From contig MU833195.1 in assembly GCA_029204225.1 (NCBI GenBank), positions 1-59,789 of the forward strand: DNA of 59,789 nucleotides. Direction: 5' to 3'. Below are positions 28,018 through 40,114 of the stretch, piece by piece; the first letter of the stretch is position 1, and every line of letters begins with the position of its first letter. Made by a program: the position numbers and the translations under genes. Below the pieces are notes generated by a model that was given only the letters and a program-made list of their open reading frames with translations, was not told the origin of the DNA and searched no databases. Source of the DNA: Diphasiastrum complanatum (lineage: Eukaryota > Streptophyta > Lycopodiopsida > Lycopodiales > Lycopodiaceae).

Positions 28018-28419
28018 ACTCTTGACGAAGATGGTGTTAATGATCAAAACTCAAATGATGATGCTCTTTGATGTCTTCATGTTTGATTGTTAAGGATGGA
28101 GATATTGATCATTGTTGAATTGATAGTGGAGCAAGTTCACACATGAATTTTCACATAGAGTACTCTACATCTTTGTTGGCATATGAAAGTGACAATAGGG
28201 TTATCTGCACGGCCAATGATGGTGAGTGTGCAATCAAAAGGATTGATCAAAAGAAATGGCACAATTCCTATTTATCTCTCTATAAATAGGAATGCTCATT
28301 TGAAGGAGGTTTTGTTCATTCCATCTATTACTAAGAGCTTTTTTAGTGTGAATAAAAAATAGGAGATTCTTTGACACGATATGACAGTGAGCATGAGATC
28401 CCCAATCCAATTACAGGTA

Positions 28420-31250
28420 GATCTAAGTCTTTATGCCGACTCGGCCATGCTTTATTCTCGTCGCCTTAAAATATTTTGATGAGGCATTGGGCTCTATTTC
28501 TGCTTGTTGGCCGGGTCTGCGACTTGTCGACGGCATTGGCATTCCCGATACATATGGTTTTTGGAACTCCTCCTCGGTGATTTGTCAACACTCTTTAACA
28601 TAGTTTGGTGGCTCGACTCCGTCGCTTGATATTTGTTATGCTCTTTTAGTAGCTGAGATTCGTTAAGAAGAATCTTCATGAAAATCTTCTAATAGAAAGT
28701 AGCTCCTATCACTCAAGATAGCTCAAATTAGTTGATGTCTATCACTTGAGATAACTTGAATTTGATGCCACACATGAGAAAAATCAAATTTGGTTATCGT
28801 CAATAGACATGACTTACTAAATGATTAAAATCGACCAAAATTAAGTTTGGTACATTCAAATTTCTCAAGTTCCACCTCTCATCGATTGAATTGGTCCATA
28901 GTCCCTACCACATGAGATTGTGAAATTTGATGCTTGTAACTTCAAGTATCTCAAATTTGGCCTTTTTTCGCTTGAGGTTGTCGATTGAGTGATCAAATCA
29001 AAGGAATATTTTCTTTAGCACCTTCATACAACTCGATTTCAATCCATTTTCTATGCAACTCACCCCTATCGAATTTGATGTGTGATCATTTGAGATAGCT
29101 CAATTTTGTCTCTTATCAATTGAGATAACTTAACTTTGTCTCTTACCATTAAGTGCTTAAATTGAAGGAATCTTTAAACTAGGACATTCAGATAGCTCAA
29201 ATTGATGTCTAGTGCTTGAGATAGCTCAAGTTTGATGCCTGATATGCGATTTTGGTCATTATCAGCCAATAATGTGGCTCATTGAGTGAGCAAAATCAAT
29301 CAATATCAAGTTTGGTACATTTATGTTGCTTGAATTCGAATCCTTAGCAGTGAAATTGACCCATATCACAAGAGATAGTTCAAATGTAATCTCCATCAAT
29401 CGAGATAGCTCAATTTTGGCTATTATAAGTTGAAGTTCTTCATGGAGTCATTGAATTCAAAAAATCTCGAGCTTACGAAAATCTGAAAACTCAAATTTGA
29501 TGCCTATTATTTGGGATAGCTCTATTTTGATGTCTAACATGCAATTTTGGTGTTTATGACTTGATATAATTCATCAAGCAATCAAAATCGATTAATTTCA
29601 AGTTTAGGATGATTAGGTTGCTCGACTTTGATCCCTCATGATGGAATTGGCCCCTACCATTCAAGATAGCTCAAATTTGATGTCTATCAATCAAGATAGC
29701 TCAAATTTGACCTTTATCAATAGAATTTGCTCATTGAAATCATGGAATCTTGAGCTTACAAATTTTAGATAGCTCAAATTTGATGCCCAACATGTGATTT
29801 TGGTCCTAATCACTAGACATAGTTCACTGAGTGTTCAAACTCGATCACTCTATAGTTTATGACACTCACATTGCTTGAGTTCAATTTGGCCTTATTGGTG
29901 GAATTGTCCCTACACTCGATATAGCTCAAATTTCATTTCTATCACTCAAGATAACTTGAATTTGATTCACGCTCAATATTTGGTCCTCACTAGTGATTAG
30001 AATCAAACTAATAGGTGGTCTTAGTGATCTCAAATTGCTTGATTTTCATCCCTTATTGATAGATTCAACCCCTATCAAATAGGTTAGCTTGAATTTGATG
30101 TTTGTAATTAATTGAGATAGCTCAAATTTGGCCCTTATTACTTGAGATTGTCCATCGAGTGATCAAATGGAGGAATCTTGAGTTTATATAGTCGACATGG
30201 CTCATTGATCCAAAAAGTTTAACCAATTTCAAGTCTATTGCATTCAAATTGCTTTACTTCAACCCCTTATTGGTGGATTTGACTCCTATCACACAAGATA
30301 GGTCAAATTTGATGTCTACTATTTAGGATAGGCGCTCAATTTTTTACTTGATCACTCAAATTTTATGTCTATCACTCTAGATAAATTGATTATGGCCCAT
30401 ATCACTCGAGGCTGGCCATTGGGTGAATAAATTAGAGTAATCTTGAGTGTAGGGCATTCATGTCTATTGGTCAAGATACCTTGAGTTTGATGCCTATGTT
30501 GCAATTTAGCTCCTTATCACCCAACATAGATCATAGTTCATAGCTTGATCTTGACACTTTTTACGCAAAATTGCCTGTTTATCGAATCAGAAAACATTCA
30601 GATGTCCCAAAGCTCAGGGTCGAAAGTGAATAGTCACTATCGAATCAAGGTTCATAGTCACTATCGAATCAAGGTCAACAGTTTTTTGTTATGTAATTGA
30701 TTCTATCGCCTGGTGTAGCTCAAATTTGATGTGTGTCACTCGAGGTAGCTTGAGTCTAATGTATCACTCTAGGGTTAGGGTTTTTAGTTCATCCAAAACC
30801 ATGTGCCATAACATCTTGACTTTACAAAGTTTTATAAAACCAAATTCCATTTTAACTACTTGTGTCCCTTTTCACTTCGTGCCCATTTGAGAGTAGATCT
30901 ACCTCTAATTCTTGCGCCATGGGCTTACGAGCACAATGCACCTTCTACGAGTGTCTAACATTATATTCTATGTAGATTTGGTTCTTTTGCCGACTCAGCC
31001 ATGCTTTTATTAGCCATAAAATATCGTAGTGAGGCTCTAGGCTTTGTTTTTGCCCATTGGCGAGTCTGCTACTTGTCGACTTCTTTGGTATTGGCGCTCC
31101 CCATATATCTAGATTCTGGAGCTCCTTTACTGATGACTTGTCAACACTCTCCATTGTAGTTGGCGGCTTGATTCCTCTTTCTAATATACTTTATGCGCTC
31201 ATGACAACTGGAATCGGTTAGAAGAACCTTCCCTAGAATCTTCTAACATC
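28420..31250. repeat. Short-motif repeat field between two direct repeats
   Basis: Direct repeats of about 270 bases (28420-28690 and 30965-31250; both contain gccgactc-gccatgctttt, gcgacttgtcgac-like, tttgtcaacactct and agaagaat/cct) enclose about 2.2 kb. This is built of degenerate copies of 'gatagctcaaatttgatgyc' and 'tatcactcgagatagctc', organised in larger units of roughly 260-300 bases (tggtccttatcac...tcaagtttggtacatt... near 28790, 29252, 29546, 29806). No protein-like frame is present. It may be a retroelement derivative or a decayed satellite. Confidence 0.7.
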
Positions 31251-31619
31251 TTCCTTTCACATTTCTTTTTCATTCTTTTGAAATGATGATTTATAGGCAA
31301 GAAAACATCTATGCCCACAATAAATAATCTTTTCCAAGAAACTTGACCACCTTCCCTTGTTATTTAATCTACATTCAGAGCATCCTACATATCCCTTCGT
31401 TGAGTGACTAGCAATGAGTGGCTAGCAAGCAAACCATATGTAGGAAAATCATGAATTGTCCATAGAAGGATACCTTTCAATGTAAAGCTCTTTTGCAATG
31501 ACGCATCTTTATGTTGCTATGGAACACAAAGATACTATGTCGCTATGCAAAAAGGTCATAGAAGAGTTGCAAAAGTTTTGTGATGTTTGTTTCACTTTGC
31601 CTTTGAGCAACATATAAGG

Positions 31620-31774
<155 letters not shown>

Positions 31775-31932
31775 TATGTTGTTTTGGAAAAAAGACATTT
31801 TTTTTGTGTTGATTGGACCACACGTGTCCTCTAGAACCCACCTGGCTTATACTTGGCAGTTTTCCATGATGAAAACTTGATAGGCTAGTCAACATTATGG
31901 TTTAAAGATATCTAAAATAGTGGAGAATGCAC

Positions 31933-32061
<129 letters not shown>

Positions 32062-32638
32062 GAGAGAGAATGAACCAAAGTTTGCTCATATGGATCTTTG
32101 TGGTGAAAATGAGTCAGTGTCTAGCTGGTTGGTGCTTGAGTGTATTGATCTATGTGTTAGTCATCATCCATCGTTGAAGATGAGGCATTTTTTGGTCGCA
32201 TGGAGAGGAGTGCTGATTGTGAGTGATCAATTTGTTTGATTGAAGCGGTGGAGAAATGGAGATGAGTGCTTACAAGAACGCAATTTATAAATTTTCCTTC
32301 CTTTTCTTTTTTGGTGTTGGATCCTGATTTGTTTGCTCATAGATACAGATCAATGAGGCATTATAATCTAAAATGGAGGACGTTGGCATAAATCAAAAAT
32401 ATAAAAATATTTGTAGATCTAATACAACTTTTTTTCATGTCACTTGCGAGTGATGCAAATATGAGTTTGAATTAGAGTTTTAAGTCTAAAATTTGCTGGA
32501 ATTTGGTAATAGCTTAGGTTAGGTTTAATATTTAAATTAGGGTAAGGGTTATACAAAATGAGATCTCAACGTTTTCATTGGGCCATGTGTGCCCCGAACT
32601 CTCAATGAGACAATGAGCATCGATAAAAATTTTCCAAG

Positions 32639-32641
<3 letters not shown>

Positions 32642-32700
<59 letters not shown>
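32642..32700. repeat. (GA)n microsatellite, about 30 units
   Basis: A third GA run in the same orientation, 580 bases further on, just before the GC-rich island. Confidence 0.99.
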
Positions 32701-32705
<5 letters not shown>

Positions 32706-32799
32706 AAGAATCTATGGCGCATTTTCTTCATAGCAGCACCTTGGCATCGTTGGCGCTTATTGGCACGGAGACAACTTTGGCCCCGTTTCAGTCATAAAT

Positions 32800-33250
32800 T
32801 AACACGTGGAGTCCGGGCAGGGACATGAATCCGTGCAAACCGGGACCCCACTATGCAGCAAAACAATTGGCGTCGGTCCGGTTGCCGGGACCAGGGCACG
32901 GAGACCCAATGTCCCAGCGCTGGCACCACCTGGCGTCGGGACCACCCCCGCCACGGGCGTCGCGTTTTTTGGCACCACACCTGGGCACCACGGCGTCGGG
33001 ACCTCCGGGCGCCAGATGAGACTGGAGCGCGCATACACACACACGCACATGGGAGACAATAGGCATTTTGAGTATATATGCACGGTGGACCAGTTCCGGG
33101 AAAATATTATGGGATAATCCATAAGGTCACGTGGCAAGCAAAAGTTGAATGTCACTCGGGTAGGTCGGGCAGGGCGGCGGGCAGCATCATCGGGCCACCC
33201 GGGGACATGTGTCACATGCAAAAGTTGGTCGCGGCCAAACTAGCCGTGCC
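32800..33250. other. GC-rich island with internal repeats
   Basis: It is strongly GC-rich compared with its surroundings and contains repeats of 'ggcgtcgggaccnccnggcg' near 32869, 32932 and 32992, and of 'gtccgggcaggg/gtcgggcagggcgg' near 32811 and 33163. Overlapping frames are open on several strands, as expected for high GC, and none has a recognisable domain. A related 'gtccgggcggcatggacg' word recurs at 33989. It may be a TE LTR or CpG-island promoter. Confidence 0.5.
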
Positions 33251-33259
33251 AGTAAGATA

Positions 33260-34278
33260 CGAGGCCTTGACATCGCTCTACTTACACTTTCTTCTCTCAC
33301 CCTCACCACTGATGCACCTACTTATTTTCTCTCTTGTTCTCCATTTTACCATGGTTGTACTAGATCAGAATTCAGTCACTTTTCCTCTTCATAAGAGGCT
33401 TAGATGTCAAATTCCGTGTTGGCAATCCAATGAGAGTCTCATAAAGGCGTGCTGTGGTTTCTGACATGGCAACAATGCGAAGCGAGCTTGAAATGAACAG
33501 TTTTCATGCTAGGATACAACCCTCCTAAAATCTGTTGAGGTTCGGTATATAGTTTCCATCACCATCAGTTTCTGCATGTTGGAGCTTCAAATCTGTTGAT
33601 GCATTATTGCATTCTACATTTGCATTTTTCAGTATAATTGGATCTATTAGTTTTGAATCACTTTTAGGTTTGGATCACTGGACTCAGAAGGTTTTGCAGC
33701 TTTCTTCCTTTTTGCTTCCATGCTCTTTTCATATTGCAAAAAGCTGGGTTGGTTTGTAGATGACAAAAGCCTTGCCCACATCCTATCACTAGTATTTATC
33801 TATCTTTGTCTCCATTAGAGGAGTTCTCAATATCAAAAAGACCCTTTGTAAAGATACTTTTATTCTTTTTCTTTAGTTTTGACCGTCACCAAGCCCAATC
33901 AAAATGCACAGATTTGAAATCTACATAACGTAGTTCAAATTAACTAAGAAATACAAATGCAATATAGAAAACTTTGAAATTTGTGTCCGGGCGGCATGGA
34001 CGTATCCCATTGGTTTCTTCTTCCTGCCCGACACATGCTAATCTGCCCGACGTCAATACCTCAAGTTAAATTTACTTTACTATGCTGGTTAGTATAATGA
34101 AATTTTCTAACTATACTAGTTACAGTTATAGAAATATAGTATGTATAGTTACATAAAATATGGTATACGCAGTAACTGTGACTATGTTGGCATTCACATT
34201 AGATTAAATGTGATACGAAAAATTAAAATTAAGTAACATATCAGAGAGATTTTTGGCACCCAAGCTTTGAAGATAGCA
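33260..34278. other. Intergenic, no supported gene
   Basis: No domain-bearing frame. A small near-inverted pair (gtgtccgggc at 33983; gcccgacac at 34027) is the only structure noted. An upstream exon of gene 1 could lie here but is not visible. Confidence 0.4.
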
Positions 34279-35648
34279 ATGGCAAGGAGACCCGGATCTA
34301 CAATCGAGTCTGTGATTCTTTACAATGAGAAAGTTGAAGCTGATAACTGGAAGCCAACAAAATATACGAAGAACTCATGGGTATTGCTGCATCCATCATC
34401 AAAGGAAAATTTTCGCCAAAAGAAAAGAGCAAAAATGACTTACAAATCTTATTGGAAAGCAAAAATTTTGGAGTTTAAGACTACCCCGGGAGGTCAATCC
34501 ATATCAGAAGTCTTAGTGCAACATGTATATATACATTCAGAAATCAAAGTACATGATATCAATCCTCATGATCATCAAAAATATAATTGTAAGTATATCA
34601 AAACATATGCACTCTACAGCAATCATAGGTGATTTCCTTTATTGATGCTCTTCAGATTATGATTTAAATGCTTCAACATTGTTTTTTTCTTTCAGATTTA
34701 TATCCATCATGCATAAGTGAATGGGAGCCCGCACAATCACTTGTAGGAATACTAGACTTGATTCACTCTGATGTTGGAAAGTTGCAATACAGAGGAAGAA
34801 GTCCAAAGCAACTTGCAGATTGTGGTATCTATTTTTATGAATCTTTATATACGCCACAAACAGATGGAGGTTTTGGCAAGCTCGAAGCAATTCCATTGCC
34901 TAGTTTTCAAAGTGATGAGTGGCCTACTCCTGACAGCATTGTTTCTGAATCCTTGAGATGCAAGCTACTCATTGATATTAAAAATGCTATGAAGATAAGC
35001 ACAGGCTCGAAAATTGTTCACCTAAGTTGGTTTATCTCATTGCATACATTTGTTGATTTTTTCTCGAGTGCTAGTGTTCGTAGGACACCAACTTTATTTG
35101 TTTGCAAGGATTTATCAGATGAGACTTTGTTAGATCTCATGGAACAAGGCTGGGATAGTAAAACAAATAATGACATAGAATGCAAGATTAAAAGTCCTCA
35201 ATGATCTTTCATTATCATATCGAAAACCAAATGTTGTCTCACATTTAGCTACCAGAGATACAAGAAAATTGAAGGTACATGGCTACCACTAGATCAAGAC
35301 TTTGAACTAAATGGTCACACAAACCGAATGGAGATAAGAATTATTTACAATGAGGAATATTTGACTATGGTTGAGGTGGAAGAGCACTGGAAGCTTGATT
35401 TTATCAGAACAGAGCTCATGCTATTACAAACCAATCTACCAACATATTTCAGATTTATCATCAACGAAAGACTCGTAAGTACTTTATGTTTATTGCCATT
35501 TCAAAATAGAACAAAATAATAGAAAATGTCATCATTTACAATTGCACATTCACTACTATTTGCCATGTCACAAATGCAAAAAAGACAGGAGCTGATAACG
35601 TGCTGCAAAGATCTACCTACAACAATCACCATTGTGGGAGAACAATAG
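34279..35648 (+). pseudogene. Gene 1 (unknown; BAH-like N-terminus), repeat copy B
   Basis: Exons 34279-34588, 34696-35474 and 35574-35648 with consensus donors (GTAAGT both) and acceptor TTCTTTCAG; the last acceptor is mutated (ACA|A against CACAG in copy A). About 385 residues. The first 100 residues (SVILYNEKVEADNW, NSWVLLHPSSKE, YWKAKILEF, EVLVQHVYIHSEI) have the strand pattern of a chromatin-reader BAH domain, but this is a pattern match by eye. The second half (IVHLSWFISLHTFVDFF, TPTLFVCKDLSDE, LMEQGWDSK) is unknown. Single-base losses at about 35190 and 35235 break exon 2 relative to copy A. The gene is convergent with the Ulp1-like gene. Confidence 0.7.
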
Positions 35649-35829
35649 TTTCAAATAAACTCTAGTAAAAATCTGTGTATAAACTCTTTCATTCAATAAA
35701 TGAAAGCCCAAGTTGGGCATCTATACATGTCTTTTGTGCTCCCAAATTCATAAACTGGAGCAACATTTGATATATCAATGAAGTCTATACATGTATTTTT
35801 GTTCTATGCTATCTATATTTTTTCTGATC

Positions 35830-36665
35830 TTAATTTAGTACAACTACATCATCCTTTGCACCATCATCAATAATGGGAGGCTGAAGCCTTGCCCTAGCCA
35901 GTTTACTCAGGATAATTTCTTGTCTAAATTTGTACACCTGGCTTGATGTGTACTCAGGAAGTGTAAACTGCAAAATAGAACATTCATGTATTAGTAATAG
36001 CCAATAATATCACCCAAATAGAAAACTAATCATGATTCCAAAATAAGAATCAATAGAATTTATTACCGTAGAAATATCAACATCTTGTTGAAGGTTGAAC
36101 CACTCAAAAACAACTTGGCATTGTACAATGTGTACCACCCATAGCTGAATGAATCATTTTGCTAGGGTGACTGCAAAATAATTTAGCACACAAGAAATCA
36201 ATTATGAAACTGAATGAATTAGATTGAAAATATTTCATTAGAATACTGATTTTAAAATACTATTAAGAAAGATAGAGTTTACCTTCAAGCTGACGATCTG
36301 TCAGTCCACGGAATGGGAAACGTCTGTAGAAATATATTTACTTAGATAAAGAATGTATATATGTACATCCTTATGCGTATTTCTCGCCAAATTCATCTTG
36401 ACACAAAAACATTTAATAATATTATTTACAGATCTCTTAATAGAGATCAGGTTTAAACTCCAATGGTCACTACAGAAGAAGATTGAAATTTCTTTAGTTG
36501 CAATTCTGAGAACTATTTTCATTGACAATGCCAATGTTAATGCATAAAACAGCAAGAAGCATTTAATATAACTTACTTCGTATGATAAGGTATGAGCAGA
36601 TACTTTGTTGCTGTTGTGAATCCACTTGTCAGACACTGTCACAATGTGTCATTGTTCTCCTTGAA
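35830..36665 (-). pseudogene. Ulp1/C48-type cysteine protease, repeat copy B
   Basis: Minus exons: about 36665-36577 (VSDKWIHNSNKVSAHTLSYE, donor GTAAGT), 36469-36283 (begins DHWSL, the catalytic His-Trp of Ulp1), 36170-36067 (Gln/Cys block) and 35967-35830 (PEYTSSQVYKFRQEIILSKL, stop TAA). Compared with copy A the catalytic Gln codon CAG is TAG and the catalytic Cys TGT is TAT; Trp codons have become TGA (36301 and near 36650). The Asp expected after the second strand reads Asn in both copies. So copy B keeps His and lost Cys, while copy A keeps Cys and lost His. It is a clear protease remnant lying downstream of the H3-like frame on the same strand. Confidence 0.8.
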
Positions 36666-36686
36666 GGCCTAAAGCAGGAAGTTACT

Positions 36687-37550
36687 CTACACTAGCAACT
36701 CATTTGATGAATCTCTTGCAATGTCATATTGCAAGAGTGTAAGCCCGGACTCTATCACAAGATCACTGATAGAAGCCCCTCTGTCTTTGAGATCCAGACA
36801 ATCTAGAGCTCTAAAATTAATACTAAAATCAAGTTCATCTAGTCTAAAACAAAAAGGAGTACCAATTGTATCTATATCATCCGAATCTATATATGTATAA
36901 AAATTGGGAGGAGGAGGAGGAGGTGGATGTGTAGTATCTACAACAATTATAGGAGTATCCAAAATAGAGGTAGCTATATTTATAGCATTATCAACAACAG
37001 TGTTATCTACAATGGATTCTGGGATAGGCTTCACAGAAGCTGAGGGGTTAGGCTTCACTTTCTTAGGAGCACGCTTGGGGGTTGTCTGTTTCCTAGGATG
37101 CTTCGTAGGAAGATTAGACCTATCTACAAGAGTTGGTCTAGGAGCAGCAGACTGAGACACATGTAACCTACAGTACCTATCCCTCATTCTCATCGTAAGT
37201 TTAAAATCCTTGGGCATTATGGTAACTCTCTTGGTATGGATGGCAAGCAAAAAAGAATCCTCAAAAAAAAGGCTAATATAATCTTCAGCAGCCTCCTGAA
37301 GGCACTGAAGAGCACTCGGTGTGAATCTAACGTGCTGTCCGAGATCATTTCTTGTTATGTTCCGGACAACACGGTAGAATGGAGCTCTTGGGATCAACAG
37401 AGCTATTGACCTCTAATACTTGCATATCTTAGAGAGTCACCTACTACGGTTGTGCATTCTAGGTCTAGCAGGTGGTGTGATGGCAACCGCAGGAGATGAG
37501 GATGAGCCAGGAGAGAAGAAGTCCCTCCTTGTCTGCTTTCTCCTATCCAT
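36687..37550 (-). pseudogene. Histone H3/CENH3-like protein with C-terminal extension
   Basis: From ATG 37550 one frame runs 287 codons, interrupted only by TGA (37437-37439) and TAG (37413-37415). The N-terminus MDRRKQTRR resembles the H3 tail ARTKQTAR. After a Ser/Pro-rich stretch comes KICKY(stop)RSIALLIPRAPF, the H3 alpha-N helix (TAG in place of the usual Gln). The histone fold follows: FTPSALQCLQEAAEDYISLF (alpha-2 start) and AIHTKRVTIMPKDFKL (loop 2/alpha-3). QEAAEDY and a loop 1 (NDLGQHVRF) slightly longer than in canonical H3 favour a CENH3-like type. An additional 160 residues follow: basic Lys/Pro-rich, seven prolines, then acidic. Histones normally end at the fold, so this extension is unusual. 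It may have been fused to the Ulp1-like gene. Confidence 0.8.
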
Positions 37551-37763
37551 GGGCGTGAACTATGTGATAGCGGACTTGTGCGTGAACGTTAGAATGAGAA
37601 GGGAGAGATGATAAAGAACTCGCAGAGGACCGCTATGTACAGACATAATGTACGGTATATCAGACCTATGCGAGCTGAATATCAGAGAGAACGATTAGAT
37701 TTGAGGCAAGACGCACAAGTGTGATATGGGGTGACACGTAGGCAGATGTATCGGACTTGTGCG

Positions 37764-39010
37764 GTAAAATTAATGTAAGAAATAGTGAAGCATCCAATAT
37801 AGACACTATTCTCTATATCAATTATGAAAGCTACTATAAAACCATAGAAAGGAGGTCTATACTTAGGATGGAGAAAATTCTTAAGATGGATCAAAGTAGT
37901 GTTGTCAAATCTATGCTAAAACTAGTTGAAGAGGGAGTGTAAAAAATGTTGAATTCACACGTGTGGATTGTCCACAACATGTACTTGTGATCTCCTAAGG
38001 TGTGTAGATGCACCAAGATCAAGACTAGATTGAGATTCAAGATCATTCTTAGATCCTATGGCAAAAACAAACTACTACATGCATTCAATCACCTCCAACT
38101 CTCACTCACACGTGTGGGAAGTATTCAAAAAATAAACTAAGTAAAAACAAGTTGCTCTCCTCGGGTAGAGAGAGAAAAAACATCATGAGCTCTCGGGTAG
38201 AGAGAGAAAGCTAGAAATCCAATAACACTCAAAATCCATATAATCACCAAATCAATTAGCTTCAAAATGAGGAGTACAATGATACTAGTAGATCCAAGAG
38301 CTACCACTATGCCTAACTATGATTGGACCATACTTTGTCACCTCTTAATCCTATTGGACCATTGATCCATGCACCTCTTAATTCTATTGGACTATATTCA
38401 AGCACACCTCAAATTCCTATTGGACCTCACATGGTTCCACCTCTAAATCCTATTGGACCTCTTAGAATTCATCAAACAAAAGCATTACACTTGTCTACAC
38501 TCTAATTGGCACGAGTTTAGCCTCTTACTCTATTTTGGCTCAATAGTGGCATTACAAGTGGAAATGCATAATTTGCCATCTATGCCAAATTTGTTCCTAT
38601 CAACATCCTACACCTAGATGCTTGATGTAAAAAACATAAGACCCCTATATCTAACATAGATAATCTTTTTCAATTCTTCACAAAAAATTCAACTAGTTTA
38701 GTTGATCTATTTTGGCAATTTCGAGGCCAACATGAAATTTCAACTTAGAGGTAGATTTATATTTGTCAATAAAAGCCTAAATAGTGTTTGTACTATTTTT
38801 GGCAAGTAGATAAATGGATGAGCTCAGATATGGACCCATTCTAATTGGCTAGATTTCATACATTGCACCTAGACTAGAATTTCCAGGTTTTTTGATGAAG
38901 TACCAAGAAGTTACCATTTAGGGCAATTTTAGGAAAATTGGCCAAGTGAAATTTTAGAAGATATAAATAGTAGTACCAACATGGAGAACTTATTATTTTT
39001 ATATTCTCAT
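37764..39010 (+). mobile_element. Copia 3-like 3' remnant, split by a solo LTR
   Basis: 37764-37942 matches 54130-54270 of copia 3 joined directly to 54845-54880 (SMLKLVEEGV end and polypurine tract gagggag). The LTR then starts (tgtaaaaattcaactag) and is interrupted at 37947 by a solo LTR. It resumes at 38683 with 'ttcaactagttt...gaggcca...acttagaggta', as in 26867 and 54879. The right end is not defined (about 39010). Confidence 0.75.
37947..38682 (-). mobile_element. Solo LTR of the copia 1 family with TSD
   Basis: A complete TGTTGAATTCACACG...TTCTTCACA, 736 bases, without internal region. It is flanked by the 5-base target-site duplication AAAAA (37942-37946 and 38683-38687). It is inserted in the LTR of a copia 3-like element. 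It carries the 160-base internal segment deleted from the copia 1 5' LTR. Confidence 0.9.
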
Positions 39011-39019
39011 TTTATGTGA

Positions 39020-40110
39020 AGAATTCATCTTTTTCTATTCTATGTCCATCTCATGTGTATTTTTCAAGATATCTTGATTTCTAGTGTGTAGAATGTCATT
39101 TTTGTTCTTGATCTTGCATCCACACATGTAAAGGAAAGTAGGCTACTTTTGTTATATGGACAGGGATAGTACTTTACTGTATTTAAGTGCTTATGATCAG
39201 ATCTTAGTGATTTATGCAATTCTAGCATGTGTAAATTGATGATTAGATCTTGTAGCTAAATCTAGATGTGCATCCAAAATTGGTCAAGATCTTAGAGATC
39301 CATCAGGTATGTTTTGGATCTATTTTTTTTCACATAATCACAAGATTAAACTCATGAAATGAATTTAGTTATTTAAATTTAAATAGTTCCTATTACTTAG
39401 CAACTTTTTCAATAAAAAAATTGTACCATTCTTCTTTTCATCAACTGGCCTGACATTTCTCCATCAATCTAATATAAACTATCAAAACCTCAAAACATAA
39501 AATTACATGAATGGCAATTTCTCAAAATTAGATTCAACAACATGCCTTCAATCAAAGGCTACAACCACTCTACTAGGGTTAATTAGAGAGCTTAAAATCT
39601 TCAAATAGGTCCAACAAGCAATCATAGACTCATATCTACCAAACGGAGGGCACCAACAAGCATAACTTCGAGAGATCGATGCCTATGCCTCCCACCACCA
39701 AATTGGATGCATGAAGGCTCAAATTAGAGGAGATATACCTATATTTTAGATTGTATATAGTTTTAAAGGTTTTAGATCCACTTTCAAAAGTTATTCAAGC
39801 TCAAAATTATCAAAAATATACCAAAATATGACTTTTTGAGGCCCTTAAAGGTGACCGATTCCTACCAAACTTGGTAACAGCTTTTGGATAGGATCAATAC
39901 ATACTTGAGAAGTGCATGCAAATTTTTGTACATGAATTTTGAGAAAAATTTCCAAAATAGTAAAACACACATCAAAAAACCTTGTTTTTTTTTACCATTT
40001 TTTGAATTTTTCAGCAAGATCTTGTGGATCTAATCACTTGCAAGTGCAATCAAGCCCTATATATTATAATTTATCTACAAGCAAGCATGAAAAATTTTGA
40101 TTTTTCTTTA
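39020..40110. other. Intergenic, unassigned
   Basis: No domain-bearing frame. AT-rich; it could include unrecognised LTR sequence bounding copia 4, whose coding region stops abruptly near 40115. Nothing else supported. Confidence 0.4.
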
Positions 40111-40114
40111 TCTC

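Larger units (their letters stand above)
26867..28360 (+). mobile_element. Ty1/copia element 2, truncated after protease
   Basis: LTR, gag, zinc knuckle and a decayed protease region, then an abrupt change of sequence near 28360 at the point equivalent to 51875 in copia 3. Integrase, RT, RNase H and 3' LTR are absent. It shares its LTR family and protease region with copia 3, so the two are relatives. Confidence 0.8.

Noticed and set aside
28690-30800. Possible CRISPR-like spaced repeats
   Set aside because: Repeats are degenerate, spacers are not unique and the window is eukaryotic.
32789-33221. Several overlapping long frames on both strands
   Set aside because: Expected by chance in GC-rich DNA; no domain.
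37420-37611. Plus-strand open frame
   Set aside because: Shadow of the H3-like N-terminal region on the opposite strand.
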